Shown: positions 10,856 through 20,219, counted from the stretch's first letter. The stretch: DNA of 64,000 bases from Hyphomicrobiales bacterium (GCA_017642935.1 JAEPOK010000002.1:310001-374000), one strand, 5' to 3'. The notes: generated by a model from the sequence alone, not told the origin. Numbers and translations: made by a program.

Positions 10856-11251
10856 CTAGGCTTGGGACTGGCCAGCCATATCGTTGAGGATTGGACAATC
10901 GGGACGATCGTCGCCCGCGCAGGTCTCTGCCAAGGTCGCAAGCGTGGCGCGCAAGGCCTGCATCTCGGCGAGCTTGGTGTCGATCTCGCTGATCTTTTCC
11001 AAGGTCAGCGCTTTGACGTCGCAGCTCGCCCGGTGGGTGTCGTCGTAGAGGGAAAGAAGCTGGCGACACTCATCGATCGTGAACCCCAGACCGCGCGCCC
11101 GCTGCAAAAAGGCCAGGCGATGCACGTCCTTTTCGGCGTAGTCGCGATAGCCATTGTCGGCGCGACCTGGACGAACAAGGCCGATTTCCTCGTAATAACG
11201 GATGGTTTTTGGCGGCAGCTGCGTGCGCTCTGCCGCTTCGCCAATGTTCAT
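10856..11251 (-). CDS. cueR: CueR-like copper-responsive MerR regulator
   Basis: A 131-residue MerR-family activator. The N-terminal winged helix begins MNIGEAAERTQLPPKTIRYY, and a dimerisation helix runs over about residues 80-112. The metal loop has two cysteines spaced as in CueR (Cys near 112 and near 120, segment CAGDDRPDCPIL). In this family Cu(I), Ag(I) or Au(I) binding activates copper efflux genes. No copper pump gene is adjacent in this window. It is the last backbone gene before the element. Confidence 0.85.
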   Translation of the reverse strand: MNIGEAAERTQLPPKTIRYYEEIGLVRPGRADNGYRDYAEKDVHRLAFLQRARGLGFTIDECRQLLSLYDDTHRASCDVKALTLEKISEIDTKLAEMQALRATLATLAETCAGDDRPDCPILNDMAGQSQA

Positions 11252-11426
11252 GGTGCAGTCTCCGGTTCGGCCGCAATCATGTCAAAGCCATCGTGCGGGA
11301 ACAAGGCGCCGCGATCGCAAGCGATGGTGCACGCGCTGGGAAAGGTCCGACTTTTACAGTTGTCGCTCTCGGCGATCGCTTCGCAATCACCTGTCGCTTG
11401 TTCCGCCAATCTCAGGCGATTGGCTA

Positions 11427-11472
11427 TGGCGCACCCGAGAGGATTCGAACCTCTGACCTCTGCCTTCGGAGG
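11427..11472 (-). tRNA. 3' fragment of tRNA-Arg(CCG), left end of element
   Basis: Read on the minus strand this is the 3' part of a tRNA: second half of the anticodon arm, variable loop, T arm with TTCGAAT, acceptor CGGGTGC, discriminator G and encoded CCA. The 5' half is missing. It differs by one base, in the variable loop, from the intact copy at 59,769-59,845. With the 5' fragment at 59,983-60,024 it rebuilds a complete tRNA-Arg gene. Confidence 0.85.
11462..11472. repeat. attL core
   Basis: The 11-mer GCCTTCGGAGG, in the anticodon arm, is shared by the left fragment, the intact tRNA (59,804-59,814) and the right fragment (59,983-59,993). The left and right flanks diverge exactly outside it, marking the crossover region. 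Confidence 0.75.
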
Positions 11473-11495
11473 AATTAATAGCACCTATCCGAAAC

Positions 11496-11539
11496 ATGCG
11501 ATAGAGCACGTCTTTATGCGATAATGCGTTGAAAGACGT
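11496..11539. repeat. Direct and inverted repeats next to attL
   Basis: Two copies of ATGCGATA (11,496-11,503 and 11,516-11,523) lie 20 bp apart, beside an inverted repeat ACGTCTTT (11,508-11,515) and AAAGACGT (11,532-11,539) followed by a T-run. The position between core and integrase suits excisionase or integrase binding, or a small terminator shielding the integrase gene. Confidence 0.4.
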
Positions 11540-11601
11540 TGTTTTTCTGAAGCGCTCCGCCGAAGTCTCTATCCGAATACAGGTCGCGATTTCCGCCCTA
11601 C

Positions 11602-11621
11602 TGCTTACGCAGTGCTTACGC
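11602..11621. repeat. Paired TGCTTACGC sites (candidate integrase arm-type sites), left
   Basis: Two exact copies of TGCTTACGC start 11 bp apart at 11,602 and 11,613, just upstream of the integrase gene. The same motif, with the same 11-bp spacing, recurs at the right end (59,698/59,709 inverted and 59,861/59,872 direct). This is what is expected of arm-type binding sites for a tyrosine integrase. Confidence 0.6.
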
Positions 11622-11649
11622 GGGACCGGCCGGAAAGGTGCGACTTCTC

Positions 11650-12993
11650 ATGCCAAAACTCACCAAGCGCGTCGTGGACGCCGCCGAAGTCCGAGAAATG
11701 GATTACGTCATCTGGGATGACGAACTGCCCGGCTTCGGGCTGCGTGTCTTCAAGTCAGGAAAGCGCAGCTATGTTCTCCAATACCGGGCTGCCGGTCGAT
11801 CGCGCCGCTATAGTATCGGCCTTCATGGCATCTGGACGCCGGATACGGCGCGGAAGGAAGCAAAAGTCCAACTTGGCAAAATCGCACAAGGCGAGAATCC
11901 GGCGGAGGCCAGGCAGGCAGATCGCAACGCGATTACTGTCAGTGAACTTGCCGAACGCTACATCGAAGCGATGGACGCGGGCCTTATCATGGGCAAAGGC
12001 GGTCGCCCTAAGCGACCATCGACGATCTACGTGAACAAAGGCCAGCTGCGTGGCCACATAATACCCCTCATAGGACAGCGCCGCGTTCAGGATCTGACCA
12101 AGGCCGATGTGACGAAAATGATGAACGACGTCATCGCCGGGAAGACTAAGGCGGTTAAGAAAACGAAGAAGCGTGGCAAATCCGTCCTGCGCGGCGGCCG
12201 AGGCACGGCCAGCAAATGCGTAGGTCTCACCGGCTCGATGCTCACTTATGCGATCAGCATGGGGATCATCGAACACAATGTTGCTCACGGGATAAGGAAG
12301 CCCAAGGATCAAGTGAGAGATCGCAGGTTGAGCAAGGACGAGTATCACAAACTTGGACGAATGTTGAAAGAAGCGGAGGAAAACGCCGACCTTGCTTGGA
12401 CTGTCGGGATCACCCGCCTCCTAGCTCTAACTGGTTGCCGCCGCGGTGAGGTCATCGCCCTGAAATGGAGCGAAGTGGATTTTGAGAACAGCTGTTTGCG
12501 CTTGGAAGACTCGAAAGAAGGCGCTTCCGTCCGACCAATTGGTTTGCCGGCAATCGAGTTGCTGGAAGCCCGTCGCAAGACAGCGACGAGCGATTTCGTC
12601 TTTCCGGGCAAACGTGGGGCGGATACCTATGGCGGCCTGCCAAGGCAATGGCGGAAGATGTTCGGCGATTCCGAACTGTCAGACCTCACAGCTCACGTCT
12701 TGAGACACAGCTTTGCTAGCATCGCGAACGATCTCGGGTTTACCGAGAGCACAATCGCCACGCTTCTTGGCCATGCGACCCACTCAATCACGAGCAAGTA
12801 TATCCACTCCCTCGATAGCGTACTCATCATGGCGGCCGACACAATCGCCGGTTACATAAATGGATTGCTCGAGGGAAACGAGTTCAAGCAAACCGCCTAT
12901 GCGTTGGATCGAACATCCAGAACACAGGCCTTGGATCGTTTCTTGGCGCAAGCAGAGAGGCGTGAACCCAACGACGAGGCAGTTGCGATTTAA
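11650..12993 (+). CDS. int: P4-type tyrosine integrase
   Basis: A 447-residue site-specific recombinase. The N-terminal DUF4102-like arm-binding domain (VVDAAEVREMDYVIWDDELPG, then RYSIG) covers about residues 5-90, followed by a core-binding SAM-like domain. The catalytic domain shows Arg in TGCRRGE (about 260), the HxxR box HVLRHSF (about 348) and the nucleophile Tyr in SKYIHS (about 383). It would integrate and excise the element at the tRNA-Arg core, which lies 177 bp upstream. Its stop codon overlaps that of the convergent HNH gene. The ATG at 11,650 is preferred for its family-like MPKLTKR start. Confidence 0.93.
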   Translation: MPKLTKRVVDAAEVREMDYVIWDDELPGFGLRVFKSGKRSYVLQYRAAGRSRRYSIGLHGIWTPDTARKEAKVQLGKIAQGENPAEARQADRNAITVSELAERYIEAMDAGLIMGKGGRPKRPSTIYVNKGQLRGHIIPLIGQRRVQDLTKADVTKMMNDVIAGKTKAVKKTKKRGKSVLRGGRGTASKCVGLTGSMLTYAISMGIIEHNVAHGIRKPKDQVRDRRLSKDEYHKLGRMLKEAEENADLAWTVGITRLLALTGCRRGEVIALKWSEVDFENSCLRLEDSKEGASVRPIGLPAIELLEARRKTATSDFVFPGKRGADTYGGLPRQWRKMFGDSELSDLTAHVLRHSFASIANDLGFTESTIATLLGHATHSITSKYIHSLDSVLIMAADTIAGYINGLLEGNEFKQTAYALDRTSRTQALDRFLAQAERREPNDEAVAI

Positions 12994-13745
12994 GACTTGG
13001 CCTTAATTCGCGCGCGGTGTTGCGCCAGTCTCGATCGGTGGTCATCTGTAAGCGGAATTTGCGAATGCCATCGCAGTTCATCACGTCCACGCTCGCTAAG
13101 GTTGGGAGAAAACTCCGGCGTTCCATCGTCTCCAAACGTTACAAGCCCTCGGTCAAATGCGGCATCCCAGAGGGCCGACAGCAACAAGCCGTTGTGGACG
13201 TCAAGTCGATCTGCATCGCTTTCGCATTCGCTCCAGGGAACGATGTGTGAAGCGCGAAGCAGTGCGGGGTCTGTTATTCCCGTCAAAGGACAACGGCCTT
13301 GCCAGTAGTCCATTAGGCTCTCTCTAAAGATGTTCTGTCCGATGCGCTGAACGACCAGGCGCTCCGCCTCTGTCGAGCGTGGAAGGTCCCTGACTTTTGT
13401 CTGAAAGGTGCGCAGCGGCCTATCCGGCAAACTCGCCGCCAGCCCGTAAACCTGCGGAAGAACCTCGTATAGCTCGCGAAGATCCTCAAATTGGAAACGA
13501 GCGAGGCCCGGACCGTCGACCGGCACTAGATTCAGGCGGATCTCCTCGATCACACCGCCATGGTCAAGCGCCAGGAACCAAGGACCTGACGCCCCTCTTG
13601 AGGCTAGCCAAATTGTTCCCTGCGCTGTCGTCGACTGAAATGCCGTCCATCCGTTGTCCTCTTCAAGCCGACGCCGAAAGCCGTGCCGCTCGGCCGCCTT
13701 CTGGCATTCGGTTGAGACGATGAAGGATTGTGGGCTTTCGATCAT
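12990..13745 (-). CDS. HNH endonuclease, last gene of the defence operon
   Basis: A 251-residue protein. The C-terminal half holds an HNH_2-type nuclease domain: ASHIVPWSECESDADRLD (residues 165-182), then VHNGLLLSALWDAAFD (183-198), with the His and Asn metal and catalytic positions in place. The N-terminal 140 residues are not recognised and may be a sensor or DNA-contact domain. The gene starts 12 bp after the ATPase gene and so belongs to the same transcript. Its stop overlaps the integrase stop tail to tail. HNH domains of this kind are common as effectors in restriction and phage-defence loci. Confidence 0.85.
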   Translation of the reverse strand: MIESPQSFIVSTECQKAAERHGFRRRLEEDNGWTAFQSTTAQGTIWLASRGASGPWFLALDHGGVIEEIRLNLVPVDGPGLARFQFEDLRELYEVLPQVYGLAASLPDRPLRTFQTKVRDLPRSTEAERLVVQRIGQNIFRESLMDYWQGRCPLTGITDPALLRASHIVPWSECESDADRLDVHNGLLLSALWDAAFDRGLVTFGDDGTPEFSPNLSERGRDELRWHSQIPLTDDHRSRLAQHRARIKAKS

Positions 13746-13757
13746 TTTCTCACAATG

Positions 13758-15734
13758 TCACAGGTCGCGCCGCAGAAGGCGGGCCGAACCGGGTGCGCCC
13801 CGCAGCACCACCCGACGCCAGGGATCACAATTGACTTCTTGCGGCGGTTTCGTCGTGGTCGTCACGACGTACTGAAAAACAGCACCCGCAAGCTCTTCCT
13901 CAAGCTGTTTCAGAAGCTGGAAATACTCATCGTAGATTGTTTGACCCAAGTCGGCTTCACGCGGACTGTCGTGGATCAGAAACGCAGGAATGCGCGTTCG
14001 CCCCTCAATACTCAAACACAGGCAGGAAAGATCGAAGGCGAGCACCTTCAATGACTCGATAGCCGCAGTCCGTCGGTCTCCTCCTGCCTCGACGCTGATT
14101 TCAAGACCCTTGCCAGTTAAACGGATTGTGCCTTTGACATCACCACCAAGAAGACGGCGAACAATTGCTGAGAACTTCTGCGAAATCGCACCAATGGTCT
14201 GCGCCTGCTTGTCCTCGAAGCCGCGCACCTGCTCCCGCACACGCTGCAGCTCACTATCAGCGGAGCTAATCGTCGTCTTCGCGGCAGCAAGCTCATCGAA
14301 AAGTTCTGCGCAACGTTGTGCGTCTTCGACACTGCGGGTCGCGGTTCGCCAAGTCGTATTGCGGGCGTCTGCCGCCTCTTCTAGCCTGCGCACGCGTTCT
14401 TCTGCTTGCTGAACATTTTGGACGGCGAGCGCTATCTCAGGTTTTGTGCTTTCGATCTCTGTTCGCACACCGGAGACAACTTGCGCTTGAGCCTCAACCT
14501 CTTGCCGCTTCGCATTCCACCGCGCTCGACATTGCGCAGCGTCAGGAAGCCGATGGGACAGCTTACAGCCTTCAGCCAAGGCTGCATCGAGCGGAACTTC
14601 GCAGATCGGACAGATTGGACTTGCGGCTGTTTGTGCGGCCGCAGACAGCCCTGGAATTTCGCTGTTCAGTTGACTGAGAATCTTTTCTTCCAGCGGCAGT
14701 TTTACCTCAAGACCTGCTACTTTGAGTTCTGCCTCGCGCAGCGTCGCTCTTGCCGCCTTAAGTGAGTTCCGTGCCTCCGATAGTTCGGAAGGATTGCCGG
14801 CAGGCAACTTGGCGGCGGCCGCGAGTCGCTGCCTCGCGGCTGACTTCAGGGAGTCGAGACGAAGAGGCATCTCCGGGAGTGACGTATCGCTCAGGCCAAG
14901 ATCGCTCACGAGCCGATCAACGCGGCGGGTCTGATCCCACTCAAGAAATGAGCGCTGCCGTTTCGCCTCTTCCAATTGTCCTGAGATCTCCTGCTCCCGG
15001 CGTCGAGCGGCTTGCTCGTCCTCGGTGATCGCCATCAGAAAGGCGCGCATCGCAAGAAGGCGCGGTCCCTTCGCATCCCCACTCGCCGGCTGCGGCGCGT
15101 CGGACCCCGATGCGGGCGAGCGCCAATCCAGCACGTCGTCGAAGCGGCATTCCTGATCGCGAGACGCCCAAGCGAGCGCGATAGGCCAAGCGTGTTGGCC
15201 TGAGGGCAACCTCGCTAACTGTGCCGTGCCTTCACCAAGTACTGCGGCGTCTATGGCTTCGATAAGCGGCTCAATGCCGGTTGCCGCATCTTCCATCGTC
15301 GCGACGGCATTAAGATCGCCGTCCTTGATTGCGAAGTGTTTGCGTTGGGCGCCTAGCGGCCGCACGACCGCCCAACAAGCCCCGTCTAGGATCACTTCGG
15401 CGCCGACGACTCCATTCAATAACGTCGTCGAGATCGCATCCCGCTGCACCTCGTCAGCAAAACGGACTTCGCCAAGACAATACCTCAGTAGGCGGCAGAA
15501 CAGCGTCTTACCGCTGCCGTGCCCAATAGCGCGCACGTCGCTGTTTGGATCATCGGCTCCGTCCGGAGACCAAACGATGTTAAGGCCCGGCCGAAGCTCA
15601 ATGTCGCGGATAACCTCACCACCCGGTGCCTCCCATATCTTCAGCCGACGCACCCAGAGTCGAGGCTCATTGAGGCCTTGCGGTACCTCTACGCTCAAAG
15701 GCGGAACCGGGAAGAGGTCATCCTGTTGCAACAT
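13758..15734 (-). CDS. Rad50/SMC-like ATPase with CxxC zinc hook
   Basis: A 658-residue ABC-type ATPase with Walker A GHGSGKTLF at residues 71-79. A helical, charged coiled-coil region (about 240-520) is interrupted by CPIC at residues 375-378, placed at its turn as in the Rad50 hook. The C-terminal lobe carries a Walker B-like FLIHDSPREAD (about 585-594). The first Walker B acid is present, but the usual Glu is replaced by Ser, and no clear LSGG signature is seen. It overlaps the methylase gene by 17 bp. The likely role is a DNA-sensing or DNA-bridging ATPase that works with the helicases; this is inferred. Confidence 0.82.
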   Translation of the reverse strand: MLQQDDLFPVPPLSVEVPQGLNEPRLWVRRLKIWEAPGGEVIRDIELRPGLNIVWSPDGADDPNSDVRAIGHGSGKTLFCRLLRYCLGEVRFADEVQRDAISTTLLNGVVGAEVILDGACWAVVRPLGAQRKHFAIKDGDLNAVATMEDAATGIEPLIEAIDAAVLGEGTAQLARLPSGQHAWPIALAWASRDQECRFDDVLDWRSPASGSDAPQPASGDAKGPRLLAMRAFLMAITEDEQAARRREQEISGQLEEAKRQRSFLEWDQTRRVDRLVSDLGLSDTSLPEMPLRLDSLKSAARQRLAAAAKLPAGNPSELSEARNSLKAARATLREAELKVAGLEVKLPLEEKILSQLNSEIPGLSAAAQTAASPICPICEVPLDAALAEGCKLSHRLPDAAQCRARWNAKRQEVEAQAQVVSGVRTEIESTKPEIALAVQNVQQAEERVRRLEEAADARNTTWRTATRSVEDAQRCAELFDELAAAKTTISSADSELQRVREQVRGFEDKQAQTIGAISQKFSAIVRRLLGGDVKGTIRLTGKGLEISVEAGGDRRTAAIESLKVLAFDLSCLCLSIEGRTRIPAFLIHDSPREADLGQTIYDEYFQLLKQLEEELAGAVFQYVVTTTTKPPQEVNCDPWRRVVLRGAPGSARLLRRDL

Positions 15735-18700
15735 TGCCGATCCAGTCCCGAATTTCGTCGGGTGCTGCCTCTATGGTCGTATCGATGTCGAGATTTCGTA
15801 ATACAGTGAGCGCGAATTTGGCCCGTCCCTCTGGCCAGCCGGCTGTGTCGAAAGCCTCAAGGCCTGTTCCGGGAGCCCAGGTTCCTTGAGCCAGATCTTC
15901 GATCAGCCGGCCATTCCCGCGATGGTTCGTGATCGCGGCATTCCATCCTGGCGTCGTGCGCGCTTCAAAGCCGACGACATTGCCAGTATGAGGTTCAGCC
16001 TCCTGGCCCACCAGCCGCCGCCAGTCTTGCTGATCCTGACCGGTAAGTAGCGACGTCAGTAAATGCGGCTCAAGCATCATCACGGCCGCGAGACGGATAG
16101 TCCGGATCTCTGTTGGCTCATCCAGCGATTTCAGAATAGCCGCAAGCGCAGCTGTCGGATCATGCTGCGATGACGGCGCTGCCCGAGCCCAGATCGCATC
16201 GGGCAGCTGTTCGAGCGACGGGAGTTGGATGGGTTGTTCGGCCCAAGGTTTTCGGGATTCATCCGCGCCATGACAAAGGCTGATATCGGCAGGGGGCGGC
16301 GATAGCGGCGTCTGGTAAGCTACCCCTTCGGCTTTGGCTTTTGCCATCGCGTCGTAGGCTTCAAGCACGAGCCGTTTTGTACGGAACTCGCCGTGATCGC
16401 GTTCCTCGTACTTTCGAAGAACGGTGAAGGAATCGAGGAGCCACTCTGCTTGTTCACGGTTTAAGGAGTACAGGTGCAAAACAGCGGCATCAATTTCAGC
16501 CTGCAAAACTGTACGGCGGTAAGCGTCCCACTTATAGGGAGGCGTTTTAGTGCTTATGCTGTCCGACAGGCCCTTGAGTTCCCAACTTGTATAAAAAAGT
16601 TCGAGCGCTCTGCGGTTTATCCAATCTCTAGTGGGCTCTCCCAACCAGGCCATTGTGAGATCAAGCGTCGCCTTGGACAGCATAGGAAGTTGTTCGACGT
16701 TGAAAAACGACATCCTGTTCGACTTCTGTCTCAAGGCGTAATCGACAACTAAAGTCGAAAGAAACGTAGAAAGAGCAAGTTCATCAGCTGGTGGCAAGCT
16801 GGAAACTAGAAAAGGTGACGTGTCACCTAACCCCACTTTTGGTGCAATCGTGCCTACGAAGCTCCGTTCAGTAGGACCAACATCTCGCCACGTGTAAAAC
16901 CACTCGCGATCTGAATCCTTTTCAAGTAATTCTTCGCACAAACGAGCATCGACCCAATAGCGAGGCTGCACGCAATACTCTGCTAACTCGTGAAGGCTGT
17001 CAGGCACTCTTGGCAAGACGCCTTTATTGGCCTGTTTTTGAGATTGGTTCTCGTAGGTGCCGTATCGATGATCGAAGTGCCAGTACATTTTGCCTTCGTA
17101 AAGGGGATATACCTTCCTTCCATCTGTAAGCACTGCCAGCGCGCCGCGACGCTCTTCAATTATTGGCGCAACGTCCTGATGGTCGATGAACTGCCCAGAA
17201 TCAGTCGCCATATTGAAAAGCGTTTTGAACGTGAGCTGCCAGTCATTACGTACTACCGTGTTTCCGTCCTTTTCGATCAGGATTGGCGCGGCAGTGTGGA
17301 TTGCCGCAGTAACCTTGGCGTCTCTGGCCCAACGAAACGCTGGCAAGTTCAAAGTGTTCGGGTTGATCGCTCGAATTTCATCGACGGTTAGCGAATAGCG
17401 CTTTTCGGGATCAGCGATTTCAGCGGGTTGCCGAATATGGGCAGTGAACCAGGGTTGCTCGACTTTTGCTGCAGACCCACCGAGTGTTAGTAACCCGAAT
17501 TTTGTTTCGTTGTGGACCGCTCTGAATATTTTCTCTTCATTTTCAAATCCATAGAAAGACACTAGAGATTTTTCAGATAGTATGTGCCCGAGAAATTCTC
17601 TGTAAGTGAAGCCAACGACCAATCCATTTGGAATGATTAGGCCGGCTCGTCCAAACGGGTGAATAGCTTGCCGAGCTAGATCGACAAACACTGCGTACGT
17701 GTTTACCTTCCCCGGGCTACCGAATGGAAACCTGCCGCTGCTCTTGTAGAAGTTTACTTCGGCTGCGGTGCTTCGAAGAGCGTCCTGCCACATTTCATAT
17801 GCTTCCGGCTCCTCCAGCTGCAGTCTATTGATTTTCTTCTTTCGTTCCGAAGCGTTCTTCGCGGTCGCAATTTCTGGGTGCGACAACGCGAAAAGCTCCT
17901 GCTCCTGGACCTCAACCCGTTCCCAAGGTGGATTGCCCAGCACCACGTCGAAGCCACCGCGTTGCATGATGTCGGGAAACTCCAGCGGCCAATGAAAGGC
18001 GCGGGCTTTGCGGGCGGCGTCGATACTGTTTGCGAAAAGCGGGCCGAAGAGTTGCACACCCCGCAGCCATTCCCAGACCGCACCAGAAGTCGGCACGGTC
18101 TCTGCACCCCGGCGCGGCAGGCCGTCCGGCCCGGCATGTGGGTCGTCTTTCGTCTTCGGCAGGAGGAAGGCTGAGACGTAGAGATCGCAGGCGGTCTCCA
18201 GCGTCCAGGCAGTCGCACCTTCCGCCGTCAGGGCATGCAGCTTCTCAGCTTTTGCCTCGATCTGCCGGACCGTGTTTTCCGGCATGGCGCGCAGGCGCGC
18301 AAACTCGCGCATAAAATCCTGCTGGCGGTTGAACCCGAAGCCGCTGTCGATCTTTTCGCGCTCTTTGACTTCGCGCTTGTTCTTGTCGCGATAGTATTTG
18401 GCGATCGTCTTGTCATCGCCCGTCAGCGGTTTGTAGGCGGCATCCGGAATGCCACCTTCCAGAACGGTGAGATCAAACACGCCTAGCAGTGCATCACCAC
18501 AGCGGATTTGCGCATCGAAGAACCCAAGCGGCAGGCCGGGATCGACGGTTTCGATCCAGAGCGCGACCTTGGTCAACTCCACCGCCATCGGGTTGCGGTC
18601 CACCCCATGAATGCAGGACCGCGCGACATCCCGCAGCGCATGGCGAAAATCCTCCTGCGCCGGTGTGCCGTCGGCGCGAATGCGGGCGACGCGCGATGCG

Positions 18701-20217
18701 ATCCGGCGAGCGGCCGCGAGGAGGAAGTGTCCTGACCCGCAGGCTGGGTCGATGACAGCGAGGTTCAGCAGCGCGGCTTCTGGATCTTCCGCCTCTGCCT
18801 CAGTCTTGTCGAGAACAGGGTCGAGCGCGGTGTCGAGCAGCGCCTGAACGAGGCTGTCGGGCGTGTAGTAGGAACCGGTGGTCTTGCGCTGATTGCCCTT
18901 CTGCTCGGCGGCGTCGGACGCAAAGACCAGCGACTTGCCATCATCACCCAGCTGGGGCTGGAGTTCGAGCAGGGATTCATAGACCGACCCCAATTCCTCC
19001 GTCTCCATGGCACGCCAGTTGACGGGCGACATGCCGGTTCTTCCCTGAAGCCAGGACAGGCGATAGAGCGCCTCCATGAAGGCGCGGTTGCGCAGCTTCG
19101 CCGTTTCAAGGCTTGGCAGCATGTTCGATCCAAAAAGCCCGCCTAGCGCAGGCAGCGCCAGCGCCTCCTGTCCGCCCGCCAGTGAGCCGAAAATGATCTT
19201 CACCCCCTCATAGCGGTCATGGTGGCGGTCCCATGTCGCCCCGCGAAAACACTGAGCGCGAAGATGGGCCAGGCTGTAGCCGTCCGCATAAAGCTTGCGG
19301 GCCTCAGTGCGAGAAACCTTCGGATGCAGAAGGTTTCGGTCTTCCGCCACCATCAGGAAGATCAGCCGGTAGACGAGACGCAGCAGCTCGTTGAACCACT
19401 CGGTGAGGTTTTGCTCGCCTGACTGAAGCTTGGCCGCGAGCGCCGGATTGGCCTCAAGGAAGCCCGAGCCAAGTATGTTGAGGGCGAGTTTGACCTGCAC
19501 CGCAAGCCGATCGCGCGCTACCTCTCCCTCTTTCGTGCCCGTTTCCCGCCAGCGCTCCAGCGCACAGTCGGTGGCGGGGGCACCCGCATTCCCAAAACGG
19601 CTGCGGCAGATGAGGAGCCAGAGCAGACCGAACGACGCAGCATCCTCGTTAGAGAACATCTGGGCAAGGTCCGCTTCTATGAATGCGGGGCGCGTCAGAG
19701 AGGCGTTGTCCCGCATCAGACGGATGACGACGCCATTGGTTGCAAGTCCCCAAAGGGCATCATCCTCTTCGTTGAGATAGTCCTGCAACGCAAAGGCGGG
19801 CGAGCGGGAGCGCTCGACCGAGAGTGTGGGGCTGCGTCGGTCAAGCCGGTCTTCATCCGGCGGCACGACGATGACAGGAATCCGATGACCGCCAGCGGAG
19901 AGCGCGATCAGCCCTGCGCCATCCTCAATGTCATCAAACCCAAACGTCTCCTTGAGGAAGGCCTTCACGAAACGGCACGTTGCGTCGGCAGAGGGATTGC
20001 TCAGCTTGCTGAAGGCATCAAAATGCGACTGGCCGACCCGGAAGGCGGTGGAAATTTCCTCTCGAAGCGTCAGACCCTTGCGGACGCCATAGTCTTCCGG
20101 GCTCTGTTCGGGCGCAGCGCGCTCATCAATCCGCGCCAGCATGGCAGGCGCGATCAGATTGCCTTCGAGGCTGATCGACGGCCAGGCGGAAAGGTCGGTG
20201 ACAGGACGACGGGCCAT
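15718..20217 (-). CDS. Eco57I-like N6-adenine DNA methyltransferase, large
   Basis: A 1,499-residue protein. Residues 1-400 form a long N-terminal region of mixed alpha/beta character without a clear PD-(D/E)XK motif. The methylase core follows: YYTPDSLV near 450, motif I IDPACGSGHF near 490 and motif IV NPPW near 760, which indicates N6-adenine methylation. The region after motif IV (about 780-1,255) should hold the target-recognition domain and is much richer in A+T than both flanks. It follows the SNF2 gene with a 2-bp gap. In such systems the methylase usually marks host DNA as self. Confidence 0.9.
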   Translation of the reverse strand: MARRPVTDLSAWPSISLEGNLIAPAMLARIDERAAPEQSPEDYGVRKGLTLREEISTAFRVGQSHFDAFSKLSNPSADATCRFVKAFLKETFGFDDIEDGAGLIALSAGGHRIPVIVVPPDEDRLDRRSPTLSVERSRSPAFALQDYLNEEDDALWGLATNGVVIRLMRDNASLTRPAFIEADLAQMFSNEDAASFGLLWLLICRSRFGNAGAPATDCALERWRETGTKEGEVARDRLAVQVKLALNILGSGFLEANPALAAKLQSGEQNLTEWFNELLRLVYRLIFLMVAEDRNLLHPKVSRTEARKLYADGYSLAHLRAQCFRGATWDRHHDRYEGVKIIFGSLAGGQEALALPALGGLFGSNMLPSLETAKLRNRAFMEALYRLSWLQGRTGMSPVNWRAMETEELGSVYESLLELQPQLGDDGKSLVFASDAAEQKGNQRKTTGSYYTPDSLVQALLDTALDPVLDKTEAEAEDPEAALLNLAVIDPACGSGHFLLAAARRIASRVARIRADGTPAQEDFRHALRDVARSCIHGVDRNPMAVELTKVALWIETVDPGLPLGFFDAQIRCGDALLGVFDLTVLEGGIPDAAYKPLTGDDKTIAKYYRDKNKREVKEREKIDSGFGFNRQQDFMREFARLRAMPENTVRQIEAKAEKLHALTAEGATAWTLETACDLYVSAFLLPKTKDDPHAGPDGLPRRGAETVPTSGAVWEWLRGVQLFGPLFANSIDAARKARAFHWPLEFPDIMQRGGFDVVLGNPPWERVEVQEQELFALSHPEIATAKNASERKKKINRLQLEEPEAYEMWQDALRSTAAEVNFYKSSGRFPFGSPGKVNTYAVFVDLARQAIHPFGRAGLIIPNGLVVGFTYREFLGHILSEKSLVSFYGFENEEKIFRAVHNETKFGLLTLGGSAAKVEQPWFTAHIRQPAEIADPEKRYSLTVDEIRAINPNTLNLPAFRWARDAKVTAAIHTAAPILIEKDGNTVVRNDWQLTFKTLFNMATDSGQFIDHQDVAPIIEERRGALAVLTDGRKVYPLYEGKMYWHFDHRYGTYENQSQKQANKGVLPRVPDSLHELAEYCVQPRYWVDARLCEELLEKDSDREWFYTWRDVGPTERSFVGTIAPKVGLGDTSPFLVSSLPPADELALSTFLSTLVVDYALRQKSNRMSFFNVEQLPMLSKATLDLTMAWLGEPTRDWINRRALELFYTSWELKGLSDSISTKTPPYKWDAYRRTVLQAEIDAAVLHLYSLNREQAEWLLDSFTVLRKYEERDHGEFRTKRLVLEAYDAMAKAKAEGVAYQTPLSPPPADISLCHGADESRKPWAEQPIQLPSLEQLPDAIWARAAPSSQHDPTAALAAILKSLDEPTEIRTIRLAAVMMLEPHLLTSLLTGQDQQDWRRLVGQEAEPHTGNVVGFEARTTPGWNAAITNHRGNGRLIEDLAQGTWAPGTGLEAFDTAGWPEGRAKFALTVLRNLDIDTTIEAAPDEIRDWIGNVATG

Positions 20218-20219
20218 GC

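Noticed and set aside
11248-11484. Small ORF across the left tRNA fragment
   Set aside because: Its sequence (GSNPLGCA) is the usual artefact of translating a tRNA 3' end.
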